Position numbers and translations under genes: made by a program. 8,387 bases of DNA from JAAZPG01 sp012797375 (GTDB taxonomy: Bacteria > Acidobacteriota > Aminicenantia > Aminicenantales > UBA4085): NCBI GenBank assembly GCA_937868205.1, contig CALMMC010000154.1, forward strand, positions 1 through 8,387, read 5' to 3'. Within the stretch, counting starts at the first letter, position 1, and each line of letters starts with the position of its first letter. The notes under the pieces were generated by a model. That model was not told the origin of the DNA. It did no database searches and saw only the letters and a list, made by a program, of their open reading frames with translations. This document shows, piece by piece, positions 1 to 6,044 of the stretch.

Positions 1-1
1 C

Positions 2-298
2 ATCGGCCCCAAGACCGTCGCCACCTACTCGGCGATCATCGGCCGGGCCAAGACCGTCTTTTGGAACGGTCCGCTCGGCGTTTTCGAAAATCCGGCTTTC
101 GCCGAGGGAACAATGCAGATCGCCCAGGCCGTGGCCGCCTCCCCGGCGGTTTCGATCATCGGCGGCGGCGATTCGATCGCGGCCGTGGCCAAGGCCGGCG
201 TCGGCGACCGGATCGGCCACATCTCCACGGGCGGCGGAGCGAGCCTCGAATTCATCGCCAAGGGAACGCTTCCGGGCCTCGACGCCCTGGAAGGATGA
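2..298 (+). CDS. pgk: phosphoglycerate kinase, C-terminal part (5' end outside window)
   Basis: Phosphoglycerate kinase transfers phosphate from 1,3-bisphosphoglycerate to ADP in glycolysis, in the cytoplasm. Only the last 98 residues are here; the reading frame is open to the left edge. Visible family signatures are VFWNGPLGVFE near the start of the fragment, the nucleotide-binding GGGDS segment, and HISTGGGASLEF close to the C-terminus, followed by the usual LPGLDAL ending. The stop lies 10 bases before tpiA, so the two genes are almost certainly co-transcribed, as in many bacterial gap-pgk-tpi clusters. Nothing unusual is seen. The identification is secure from these motifs; the missing N-terminal domain cannot be assessed. 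Confidence 0.96.
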   Translation: MGPKTVATYSAIIGRAKTVFWNGPLGVFENPAFAEGTMQIAQAVAASPAVSIIGGGDSIAAVAKAGVGDRIGHISTGGGASLEFIAKGTLPGLDALEG

Positions 299-308
299 AG
301 ACGCGGCG

Positions 309-1085
309 ATGAAAAAGCGTCCGTTCGTCGCGGCCAACTGGAAGATGAACATGACCGCCGGCGAGACGCGCGCCTGGTTCGAGGCCTGGGCTTCCCTGGC
401 CGGAACGGAGGAAGCGGACGTTGTGGTCTGCCCGCCGTATACAGCCCTGGCCGAGGCCGCCCGCCGGGCCGCCGGGATCGCCGTTCATCTGGGCGGCCAG
501 AGCCTCCACTGGGAGGACGCCGGCGCCTATACGGGCGAAATCTCGGGGCCGATGCTGGCCGACGCCGGCTGCCGATACGTCATCATCGGCCACTCGGAGC
601 GGCGCCGGTACTTCGGCGAGACGGACGAGACGGTCCGGAAACGGATCGCCGCGGCCGTCCGGTCCGGCCTGCGGCCGATCGTCTGCATCGGCGAAACCCT
701 GGCCGAGCGGGACGAGGGGCGGACCCTGGACGTCATCCGGCTCCAATTGGACGGCGGATTGGCGGGACTCGAGGAGGAGACGATCGGGGGGCTGATTTTC
801 GCCTACGAGCCGGTTTGGGCCATCGGAACGGGCCGGACGGCCACCCCCGAACAGGCCCAGGAGGTCCACCGGGCTGTCCGCAGCCGGCTCGCAGAAAAAA
901 TTGGAAAAGCGGCTTCCGGGTATGTTATAATTCTTTACGGCGGGTCGGTGAAACCGGCCAACGCCCGCGAACTTTTACGGAAACCGGACATCGACGGGTT
1001 TCTCGTCGGAGGCGCCTCGCTGGAGGCGGCTTCGTTCGGGGAGATCGTCAAGGAGTCGATCCGGGCTTACAAGGAAGTGAATTAA
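309..1085 (+). CDS. tpiA: triosephosphate isomerase
   Basis: Complete 258-residue TIM-barrel enzyme interconverting dihydroxyacetone phosphate and glyceraldehyde 3-phosphate. The catalytic residues are all visible: Asn10 and Lys12 in AANWKMN, His95 in VIIGHSERR, and Glu167 in AYEPVWAIGTG, which starts the flexible loop 6. The phosphate-binding YGGSV (residues 210-214) and GFLVGGASL (230-238) are intact. Length matches the family norm of about 250. The ATG at 309 is chosen because the protein then begins exactly at the first beta strand; a purine-rich AAGGATGAAG lies just upstream, overlapping the end of pgk. It sits 10 bases after pgk and 1 base before secG, so it is an internal operon gene with translation probably coupled to its neighbours. 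Confidence 0.98.
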   Translation: MKKRPFVAANWKMNMTAGETRAWFEAWASLAGTEEADVVVCPPYTALAEAARRAAGIAVHLGGQSLHWEDAGAYTGEISGPMLADAGCRYVIIGHSERRRYFGETDETVRKRIAAAVRSGLRPIVCIGETLAERDEGRTLDVIRLQLDGGLAGLEEETIGGLIFAYEPVWAIGTGRTATPEQAQEVHRAVRSRLAEKIGKAASGYVIILYGGSVKPANARELLRKPDIDGFLVGGASLEAASFGEIVKESIRAYKEVN

Positions 1086-1086
1086 C

Positions 1087-1434
1087 GTGACGGCTTTATT
1101 GACGATTGTCCATGTGATTGTGTGCCTCGTCCTGATCGTGGCCATTCTTCTCCAATCCGGGAAGGCGGCCGACCTGGCCGGCGCGTTCGGCGGCGGCGGA
1201 AGCCAGACCGCGTTCGGGCCGCGGAGCACGCAGAGCCTCATGTCGAAGATCACGACGATTTGCGCGGTCGTTTTCATGCTCACGTCGCTGGGTCTCTGGA
1301 TTTTCTCCGGACGCGAAGCTCCCTCGGCCGTCAAGGGCGTGACCGCCCCGGCCAAGACGGAAGCGCCGGCGGCGGCCCCGGCGGAAAAAACGCCCGGACA
1401 GCAAACGCCGGCGACTGAAGTTCCGAAACAATAA
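1087..1434 (+). CDS. secG: SecG, preprotein translocase subunit
   Basis: SecG is the small membrane subunit of the SecYEG channel that assists SecA-driven export. The 115-residue product has the family layout: first transmembrane helix about residues 2-22 ending in LLQSGK, a glycine-rich cytoplasmic loop GAFGGGGSQTAFG (32-44), a second helix about 55-74, then a hydrophilic Ala/Pro/Lys-rich tail that varies in this family. The start is GTG at 1087, one base after the tpiA stop, with AAGGAAG inside the end of tpiA as ribosome site. It is followed 15 bases later by a tRNA-Leu gene. E. coli also has secG directly before a tRNA-Leu(GAG) gene (leuU), so the arrangement is conserved or recurrent. 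Confidence 0.95.
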   Translation: MTALLTIVHVIVCLVLIVAILLQSGKAADLAGAFGGGGSQTAFGPRSTQSLMSKITTICAVVFMLTSLGLWIFSGREAPSAVKGVTAPAKTEAPAAAPAEKTPGQQTPATEVPKQ

Positions 1435-1449
1435 CCGCCCCGCATATGC

Positions 1450-1537
1450 GCCGAAGTGGTGGAATTGGCAGACACGCTAGCTTGAGGGGCTAGTGAGCAT
1501 TTAATCGCTCGTAGGGGTTCGAGTCCCCTCTTCGGCA
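1450..1537 (+). tRNA. tRNA-Leu (anticodon GAG)
   Basis: The full cloverleaf can be folded by hand. The acceptor stem GCCGAAG pairs with CTTCGGC and is followed by discriminator A at 1537. The anticodon stem CTAGC/GCTAG encloses the loop TTGAGGG, so the anticodon GAG is at 1484-1486. The long class II variable arm has a GAGC/GCTC stem (1495-1510), and the T arm AGGGG/CCCCT encloses TTCGAGT. A long variable arm together with GAG identifies leucine, reading CUC and CUU codons. The 3' CCA is not encoded, so it must be added after transcription. It lies 15 bases after secG and is probably processed from the same transcript. Confidence 0.97.
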
Positions 1538-1548
1538 TTCCTTCCCCC

Positions 1549-1568
1549 ATCCCCACGAAGGGGATTTT
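1549..1568 (+). terminator. probable intrinsic terminator of the pgk-tpiA-secG-tRNA unit
   Basis: ATCCCC (1549-1554) and GGGGAT (1560-1565) form a six-pair stem with a five-base loop ACGAA and run into TTTT. The T run is short (bases 1565-1568), so termination may be partial. Another perfect five-pair hairpin, CGCTG/CAGCG with a six-T loop, follows at 1571-1586 and may back it up. The position just after the tRNA fits the end of the operon. Confidence 0.55.
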
Positions 1569-1619
1569 CCCGCTGTTTTTTCAGCGATTCCCTCCCGGAC
1601 AATCGCGGCGACGCGATTC

Positions 1620-1648
1620 TTGACAATCGACCGATTTGAATTTAGGTT
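1620..1648 (+). promoter_or_regulatory. candidate sigma-70-type promoter for the exported protein gene
   Basis: A perfect -35 hexamer TTGACA (1620-1625) is followed after 17 bases by TAGGTT (1643-1648), a weak -10 matching the consensus at three of six positions including the first two and last. The stretch is distinctly AT-rich compared with the flanks and lies about 35 bases before the start codon. The -35 is convincing; the -10 is less so. Confidence 0.45.
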
Positions 1649-1682
1649 ACATTTAATTCTGGGAATTTATCAGGAGGGAATC

Positions 1683-2657
1683 ATGTTCGCGAAAAAGCTC
1701 TTCCTGTGTTTTTTCCTTGTCTTGTCGGCCTTGTCATCGGCCGGATTCTCCCAAAACGTAAGCCTCTCAAACGACGCGTTTGCAGGTAAAAAGAAACCGC
1801 CGCAACAAACGCGATCCGACACCGCCGAGCAAATCGAAAAGCTTATTGAGCAGGCCAGGGCGACAAACGCGGATCCGGCCGTTCTGGAGAAGCTGACGGA
1901 ATCACTGAACGCGGCGCGGTTAACGCCCCTTCTGGCGGCCTTCCCTGAGCCGGAAGAAATCATCGCCTTCCCCGCCGGGGCGACATCCGGCCTCAAGCCG
2001 GAAAAGGAAGAAAAAACCGGAAACGCGGGCGGCGTATTCGGCTTCTACTATGGAATGTCCGATACATTTTCGATTTCTTTCCTCTACAACATCTCGGGAG
2101 ACAATAAAGTTTCCGGCCTTCCCGAACAATTCGGATCGTTTTTGCTGAATCCCTCGTCGAACGGCTCCTCCTTTTTAGCGACAGGCGAATATATTTTGAA
2201 GAACGGGGCGAAAACGAGCTTGGGTCTATCCTTCCGGGGAGGAATTTCATTCACGGACTGGGAGGCGACAATCGCCGACGCGGCCGTCTCCCGCAAAGGC
2301 CAGGTCTTTTTTTGCGTTCCGAGCCTGCGTTTTTGCACCAATGAAAGGAACTTCGGCGACAACAACACGCTCAAGATCATCGTGGACATCGGGTTGGGGA
2401 TCAGGGGGATCATCGGGAACCTCGGGCAAGAGCAGGCGTTTCTATCTGATAAAGCCGTCCTGGGTTGGGACAAAAAGACCTTTGTCGGGGGCGAATTGAC
2501 GATCTCGGCCCGAATCAACAAAATCACGCCCTTCATCAGAATCACCTGTTACTCGCCGAAATCGGACATCCCGAGCTTTTCGGATTTGCAGGCTTACATC
2601 GGAATCGACGTCATTTCCACGCTGTTTTCGTCGAAAGTCAATTCGCCGGAGGAATGA
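1683..2657 (+). CDS. exported hypothetical protein, possibly an outer-membrane beta-barrel
   Basis: I do not recognise a family. The start ATG at 1683 is preferred over an in-frame one at 1620 because it follows a strong AGGAGGG site (1672-1678) and then begins a clear Sec signal peptide: MFAKK, a hydrophobic core of about 15 residues, and a likely cut after SAGFSQ. The mature protein has a polar, charged stretch with helical character (about residues 45-85), then from about 115 to the C-terminus many short alternating hydrophobic/polar segments with Gly, Ser and aromatic residues (VFGFYYG, SISFLYNISG, SLGLSFRGGISF, LGIRGIIG). That pattern suits antiparallel beta strands of an outer-membrane barrel or secreted beta protein. 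It has its own promoter candidate and a good terminator, so it is probably monocistronic. Base composition is lower in GC than in the glycolytic genes. Function is unknown; the barrel reading is inference. Confidence 0.75.
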   Translation: MFAKKLFLCFFLVLSALSSAGFSQNVSLSNDAFAGKKKPPQQTRSDTAEQIEKLIEQARATNADPAVLEKLTESLNAARLTPLLAAFPEPEEIIAFPAGATSGLKPEKEEKTGNAGGVFGFYYGMSDTFSISFLYNISGDNKVSGLPEQFGSFLLNPSSNGSSFLATGEYILKNGAKTSLGLSFRGGISFTDWEATIADAAVSRKGQVFFCVPSLRFCTNERNFGDNNTLKIIVDIGLGIRGIIGNLGQEQAFLSDKAVLGWDKKTFVGGELTISARINKITPFIRITCYSPKSDIPSFSDLQAYIGIDVISTLFSSKVNSPEE

Positions 2658-2723
2658 TCCGCGGATCGTCGATTCGGACAAATCCCGGGAATCGGTTCCT
2701 CGTCGATCCGGACTTTCTCTCCG

Positions 2724-2753
2724 GCCGGATAAACTCATCCGGCTTTTCGTTTT
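2724..2753 (+). terminator. intrinsic terminator after the exported protein gene
   Basis: GCCGGAT (2724-2730) pairs perfectly with ATCCGGC (2737-2743) around a six-base AAACTC loop and is followed directly by TTTTCGTTTT. This is the clearest Rho-independent terminator in the window and marks the end of the transcript from 1683. Confidence 0.85.
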
Positions 2754-2836
2754 CTATTCTTCGCGCCGGAATGCCCCGGCAGCTTTCAAATCGGACTGAA
2801 CGCACACAAGACAAATCCCCCGGATTGGGCGTATCC

Positions 2837-2851
2837 TGATATCGGATATCA
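2837..2851. repeat. 15-base palindrome at the edge of the Ig-like coding region
   Basis: TGATATC and GATATCA flank a single central G, giving two adjacent GATATC palindromes. It sits exactly where recognisable Ig-like coding begins and outside any sound gene. It could be an operator-like site or mark a recombination point; nothing else supports either. Confidence 0.4.
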
Positions 2852-3303
2852 ATAGTTTTTCAGCTTCCCCGGAAACGATCGATCTCGGCTCCGCATCGAC
2901 CCTATCATGGAGCGTTTCCAATGCTCAAAATGTCGTGATCGATCAAGGGATAGGCACGGTTGATTCGACGGGATCGATAGCGGTTTCTCCGAACGCCACC
3001 GTCACTTATACGCTTACTGCCTCAAATGCAAACGGAGCCGTCTCCAAATCGTGCCTGGTCACCGTTAACCAACCGCCGGTAATCAACGGTTTCGCCGCCA
3101 CTCCGAATGTGATCACGCTCGAATCATCCTCAACGTTATCGTGGGATGTGTCGAATGCCGTTACAAGGACAATCGATCCGGGAATCGGGCAGGTTTCGGC
3201 AACCGGTTCGACGATTGTTTCCCCGAACAGCACGACCGTCTATACGCTTACCGCGGTAAACGGATCATTTACGGTGACAGCGACCTGCATGATTACCGTC
3301 GAT
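2848..3303 (+). repeat. two tandem protein-level Ig-like repeats
   Basis: Unit one (2848-3081) and unit two (3082-3303) share, in the same order, STLSW-VSNA, ID-GIG-V--TGS, VSPN-T--YTLTA and a closing VTV/ITV strand. The units are too diverged at DNA level to be a recent duplication, which points to selection for a repeated beta-sandwich domain. The first unit lies mostly upstream of the only available start codon, which is the main evidence that the gene is truncated. Confidence 0.8.
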
Positions 3304-3462
3304 TGGCAGAATTTCATCTGCTATAAAACCGCTACGGGAACAAAATACCATCGGGGAAATTGCCAATACTTAAGTCAGAGTAAGATCCAAACCACTCTCG
3401 GCGAGGCATGTGCTCAAGGGTTGACGCCTTGCAGTGTTTGCAACCCGCCTTCTTGTAGATAA
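2935..3462 (+). CDS. Ig-like repeat protein with Cys/His-rich C-terminal module; 5' end missing
   Basis: The first usable start codon in this frame is GTG at 2935 (175 residues), but coding clearly begins earlier. The same frame is open from 2800, and bases 2848-2934 encode the first half of a beta-rich repeat that recurs downstream. Two tandem repeats of about 75 residues are followed by a module with YHRGNC and TPCSVCNPP, i.e. His139, Cys143, Cys166 and Cys169 counted from the GTG. This H-x3-C...C-x2-C pattern resembles the small Ada-like zinc-binding tail often found on secreted nuclease and metallo-hydrolase proteins. No signal peptide, ATG or ribosome site precedes the repeats, so the gene looks decapitated. 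Its neighbour 33 bases on is a nuclease fragment, so a joint secreted-nuclease role is possible. Ig-like folding and zinc binding are inferred from pattern only. Confidence 0.6.
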   Translation: MIDQGIGTVDSTGSIAVSPNATVTYTLTASNANGAVSKSCLVTVNQPPVINGFAATPNVITLESSSTLSWDVSNAVTRTIDPGIGQVSATGSTIVSPNSTTVYTLTAVNGSFTVTATCMITVDWQNFICYKTATGTKYHRGNCQYLSQSKIQTTLGEACAQGLTPCSVCNPPSCR

Positions 3463-3495
3463 CTTGGGCATTATTTTGATGATGCGGAGGGAATC

Positions 3496-3702
3496 ATGAC
3501 GGGCAAAGAGATGAAATCGATTCTAATAATACTCGCATGCGCATTTTTATCCGCCGCTTCAATCCAAAAACAATCATCACGTTTTTGCATCAAGGTTATC
3601 GACGGCGACACGATCCTTCTCGACGGCGATGAAACCGTTCGATTAATCGGCGTCGATTGTTTGGAAACAAAGGATGCGCGTCATCGGACACAACCTGGAT
3701 GA
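3496..3702 (+). pseudogene. staphylococcal-nuclease (thermonuclease) homologue, 3' truncated
   Basis: The 68-residue reading frame begins with a strong GGAGGG site (3486-3491) and a Sec-type signal peptide (KSILIILACAFLSAAS, possibly with a lipobox LAC). It then enters the SNase fold: VIDGDTILLDGDETVRLIGVDCLETK. By comparison with S. aureus nuclease, Asp36, Arg49, Asp54 and Glu57 correspond to calcium ligands Asp21 and Asp40 and catalytic Arg35 and Glu43. The usual VDxPE has become VDCLE. The family domain is about 130-150 residues; here it stops roughly 30 residues in, runs a few residues out of context and ends at 3702 inside the next gene in another frame. The second catalytic arginine and the rest of the barrel are absent, so no active nuclease is expected. 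Confidence 0.75.
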
Positions 3703-4699
3703 GCGCACTCGTTTCCCCGGCGCGGTGTTCATCAACCGCAAGGGGGTGACCAAGGTTTCGGTCTCCTATGCGGCGCTGATGACCGGCCGGCCCGCTTCCG
3801 GCCCTCCGCTGACTTGGACATCGAAGTACGACTCGCTCACGTTCAACGCCTTCGGCCGGGATTTCCCCGACGGCGGCCTGAACGAGGCCGGGCTCTTCGT
3901 CGGCGAGATGTCCTATCCGCCGTCCAAGTTTCCCGCCGACCCGGACAAGCCCGCGATGTTCGTCAACCTGTGGATCCAGCACCTGCTCGACACCTGCGAC
4001 TCGGTCGACCAGGTGGAGGCCTCGGCCTCAGCCCTGAACCTGGATGGCTGGGGATGGCACTTCCTGGCGGCCGACCGCTCCGGGGGCGCGGCGGCCATTG
4101 AGTTTCTGGACGGCCGGGTCGTCGTCCATCGCGGCGATTCCATGCCGGTTCCGGTTTTGTGCAACGAGCCGTACGAATACGAAATGAAGAGGCGCGAAGC
4201 CTATTTCGCCGCCCGGGAATCAAGAACAGGCTCCGCCGCGGAGGAGATTCCGCGCTTCATCCAAGCCGGAGAGATGATCGAGACTTACGGCCGGCGTTCA
4301 AGCGGAGAGAGGAAAGAGGCCGTCGATTATGCCTTCGACATTTTAGCGGCCTTGGAGCGCGGCGGAACGCAGTGGTCGTTCGTCTGCGATTTGCAGAACG
4401 GGGAAGCCTGGTTCAAGACCGCGGCGACTCCCAAGGTGAAACACGTCGCCCTGGGCGGGTTCGGCGGCGGCGACCCGGCTTCGGCGCGTTTCCTGAACAT
4501 GGACGCCGACTTCTCGGGCGAAGCGGGGTCGCGCGTCGAGGTCTATTCGCCGGCGGCCAACCGGGAAATCGCCGAGCGGCCTTTTGAGGCCATTCTCAGG
4601 ATTTCGCCGGAGTTCGAGAAAGTGATCGAGCGCATGGGGGAGACGCGGGAGAACCTCGTCGGCCGCTTTGCCGTCTATCCTGAAACGACCGGCCGCTGA
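3674..4699 (+). CDS. linear amide C-N hydrolase (choloylglycine hydrolase/penicillin V acylase family), 5' truncated
   Basis: This family of Ntn hydrolases cleaves amide bonds (bile salts, penicillin V, N-acyl homoserine lactones and others) using an N-terminal cysteine exposed after removal of the leader. The 341-residue frame opens directly at RVIGHNLDE, which normally lies some 15-20 residues after that cysteine. Conserved later parts are present: TFNAFGRDFPDGGLNEAGL with the oxyanion-type Asn, VLCNEPYEYEMKRREAY with the second conserved Asn, and TQWSFVCDLQNGEAWFKTA. The signal peptide and catalytic Cys are therefore missing, while about 330 residues remain intact. No good ribosome site precedes the ATG at 3674; the start lies within the truncated nuclease gene. 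GC content jumps upward here. The product would be inactive if expressed. The substrate cannot be predicted. Its stop is 19 bases from the convergent thioredoxin gene. Confidence 0.8.
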   Translation: MRVIGHNLDERTRFPGAVFINRKGVTKVSVSYAALMTGRPASGPPLTWTSKYDSLTFNAFGRDFPDGGLNEAGLFVGEMSYPPSKFPADPDKPAMFVNLWIQHLLDTCDSVDQVEASASALNLDGWGWHFLAADRSGGAAAIEFLDGRVVVHRGDSMPVPVLCNEPYEYEMKRREAYFAARESRTGSAAEEIPRFIQAGEMIETYGRRSSGERKEAVDYAFDILAALERGGTQWSFVCDLQNGEAWFKTAATPKVKHVALGGFGGGDPASARFLNMDADFSGEAGSRVEVYSPAANREIAERPFEAILRISPEFEKVIERMGETRENLVGRFAVYPETTGR

Positions 4700-4718
4700 C
4701 GCCGACCGCCCTCCCCTA

Positions 4719-5156
4719 TCAGGAAAGCGACGCCACCCAGAGGGAAAAATCCGTCTCCGGCATCGCCCCCGTCGTCCGGCCGGCTTCGTGGCCGCGCCGC
4801 ATCACGATGAACGTCGGCACGGCTTGGATTTGAAACGCGCCGGCCACCTGGGGGTTGACCGCCGTGTTCACCCGGACGACCATCAAGTTCCCGGCCCGGC
4901 GCTTGGCCAGAGCCTCGACCATCGGATGCATCACCCGGCAGGGCGCGCACGTTTCGGAGTCGAAATCGATCAGGAGCGGAAGAGCGCCCTTTTGAATCAG
5001 GACGGCCAGCTGCTCTTCGGTCGGTTCAAGCACCTCCCCCGGAACGGGAAGCGGCGTCTTGCACCGGCCGCAGACGGCCGTTTTCCCGACCGCCTCCTCG
5101 GGAATCTGGTTCGTCCCCCCGCAGCCGAGACAGCTGATCTTGATTTTTTCGCTCAT
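4719..5156 (-). CDS. thioredoxin-2-like protein with N-terminal zinc ribbon and atypical active site
   Basis: A 145-residue protein in two parts. Residues 1-35 hold a zinc-ribbon pattern with Cys9, Cys12, Cys29 and Cys32, as in thioredoxin 2 (TrxC). Residues about 45-145 are a thioredoxin fold with Cys70-Ala-Pro-Cys73 and the cis-proline at Pro104 in QAVPTF. The normal FWAxWCGPC is here FDSETCAPC, so both tryptophans before the active site and the CGPC glycine are replaced, which should alter redox potential or partners. An in-frame extension reaches 5468, but the internal ATG at 5156 gives exactly the TrxC layout and overlaps the upstream stop by ATGA, implying translational coupling to the AlkD-like gene. 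The role is probably cytoplasmic thiol-disulfide exchange under stress; the symbol trxC is plausible but not assured. Confidence 0.88.
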   Translation of the reverse strand: MSEKIKISCLGCGGTNQIPEEAVGKTAVCGRCKTPLPVPGEVLEPTEEQLAVLIQKGALPLLIDFDSETCAPCRVMHPMVEALAKRRAGNLMVVRVNTAVNPQVAGAFQIQAVPTFIVMRRGHEAGRTTGAMPETDFSLWVASLS

Positions 5157-5935
5157 GGCTTCACCGCTTTCGTTTTGGCGAGAAGAGATTTCCGCTCCGT
5201 CTCGGAGAAACGCTCGATCGCGTAGCGGAGGGAAGTCCGCGGGATCGCCGGCCCATGCTTCAGGAGAAACGCCCTCAGGCGCGGAGCGTCGGCCTTGCCG
5301 GCTTCCCGCAGAAGCCACCCGGTCGCCTTGTGTATCAAATCGTCTTGGACGGGAAACAGCCTGACGGCGATATCGTAGATCGCGTCCAGGTGAATGCCGC
5401 GGCGGGCGAGCTTGATGAACGACACGGCTGAAGCCCGCTTCACCCACCGGTTCGGATCGCCCGCCCATGTCTTGATTTGGGCCACGAACTTGGGATCTTT
5501 TTCCAGAATCGGCCCCAGGGCATCGGGACAGAAGACATCGACCAGGGCCCAGTTGTCCAGGCGGTCGGTTTGGAGCCAGCCGCGGACCCGGTCCGGAAAC
5601 GAGGCCGGGAATTCCTGGCGGAACCGAAGGAGGATCAAAAGGCCGAGTCCGCGGATCTCATGGTACGGTTCCCGGAGCATGGCTTCGGCGAAGGCAACGC
5701 CTTCGGGAAAATTCCATGTCCCCCGGACCTTTTGCCAGACGTCGGCCTCGATTTCCTTCATCTTCGGCGTCGTCAGCCCCAGGAACTCGACCTGTTCCTT
5801 GAAATAACGGCGCTGCCCCTCGGCCCGCTTGGCGTCGGCCCAGGCTTTCAACGAGGCGATCGCGGCGCGGGCCGCGCTCTCCGGCCGGAGCGCGGCCGCG
5901 CCCGATTTTTTATTTTCCTTAGAACGCTTCGCCAT
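5153..5935 (-). CDS. DNA alkylation repair protein, AlkD family
   Basis: A 260-residue all-helical HEAT-like repeat protein of the AlkD glycosylase family, which removes bulky or cationic alkylated bases without flipping them out. Matching positions are visible: Trp129 and Asp133 in DNWALVD correspond in spacing to AlkD Trp109 and Asp113, Arg167 in WVKRASAV to the DNA-contacting Arg148, and Trp207 in HKATGWLLRE to Trp187. The N-terminal tail is Lys/Ala-rich. The start at 5935 is preferred over an in-frame ATG at 5965 because an AGGAGG lies between them, 10 bases before the chosen ATG. It is the first gene of a two-gene unit with the thioredoxin (four-base ATGA overlap), suggesting a stress/repair operon. 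Its promoter is visible about 45 bases upstream. Confidence 0.9.
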   Translation of the reverse strand: MAKRSKENKKSGAAALRPESAARAAIASLKAWADAKRAEGQRRYFKEQVEFLGLTTPKMKEIEADVWQKVRGTWNFPEGVAFAEAMLREPYHEIRGLGLLILLRFRQEFPASFPDRVRGWLQTDRLDNWALVDVFCPDALGPILEKDPKFVAQIKTWAGDPNRWVKRASAVSFIKLARRGIHLDAIYDIAVRLFPVQDDLIHKATGWLLREAGKADAPRLRAFLLKHGPAIPRTSLRYAIERFSETERKSLLAKTKAVKP

Positions 5936-5977
5936 GGGATGCCGTCCTCCTATTCGGATATTCACCCGGCCGAAAAT

Positions 5978-6005
5978 ATTATCATCCGCCCGGCAAGCGC
6001 GTCAA
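5978..6005 (-). promoter_or_regulatory. sigma-70-type promoter for the AlkD-thioredoxin unit
   Basis: On the minus strand TTGACG (6005-6000) is followed after 16 bases by GATAAT (5983-5978), five of six matches in each box. The predicted start of transcription is near 5971, leaving a leader of about 35 bases that holds the AGGAGG ribosome site. It lies in the 109-base gap after trpB2, so the repair unit can be expressed independently. Confidence 0.7.
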
Positions 6006-6044
6006 CGAAACGCCGCGGAGACCGTCCGCTCCTCCATCCCTCCT

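Noticed and set aside
252..869. Long minus-strand frames opposite tpiA and similar overlaps elsewhere
   Set aside because: In GC-rich DNA, antisense frames of real genes stay open by codon bias. Their translations are Arg/Pro/Gly-rich without motifs, and the opposite-strand genes have intact catalytic residues.
1620..1682. N-terminal extension of the exported protein from ATG 1620
   Set aside because: It would put 21 residues before a clean signal peptide, and the strong AGGAGGG lies within it just before ATG 1683; the segment also holds the promoter candidate.
4719..5468. A 249-residue minus-strand frame as the full thioredoxin gene
   Set aside because: The extra N-terminal 104 residues are a shadow of the AlkD-like gene in another frame; the ATG at 5156 gives a standard zinc-ribbon thioredoxin.
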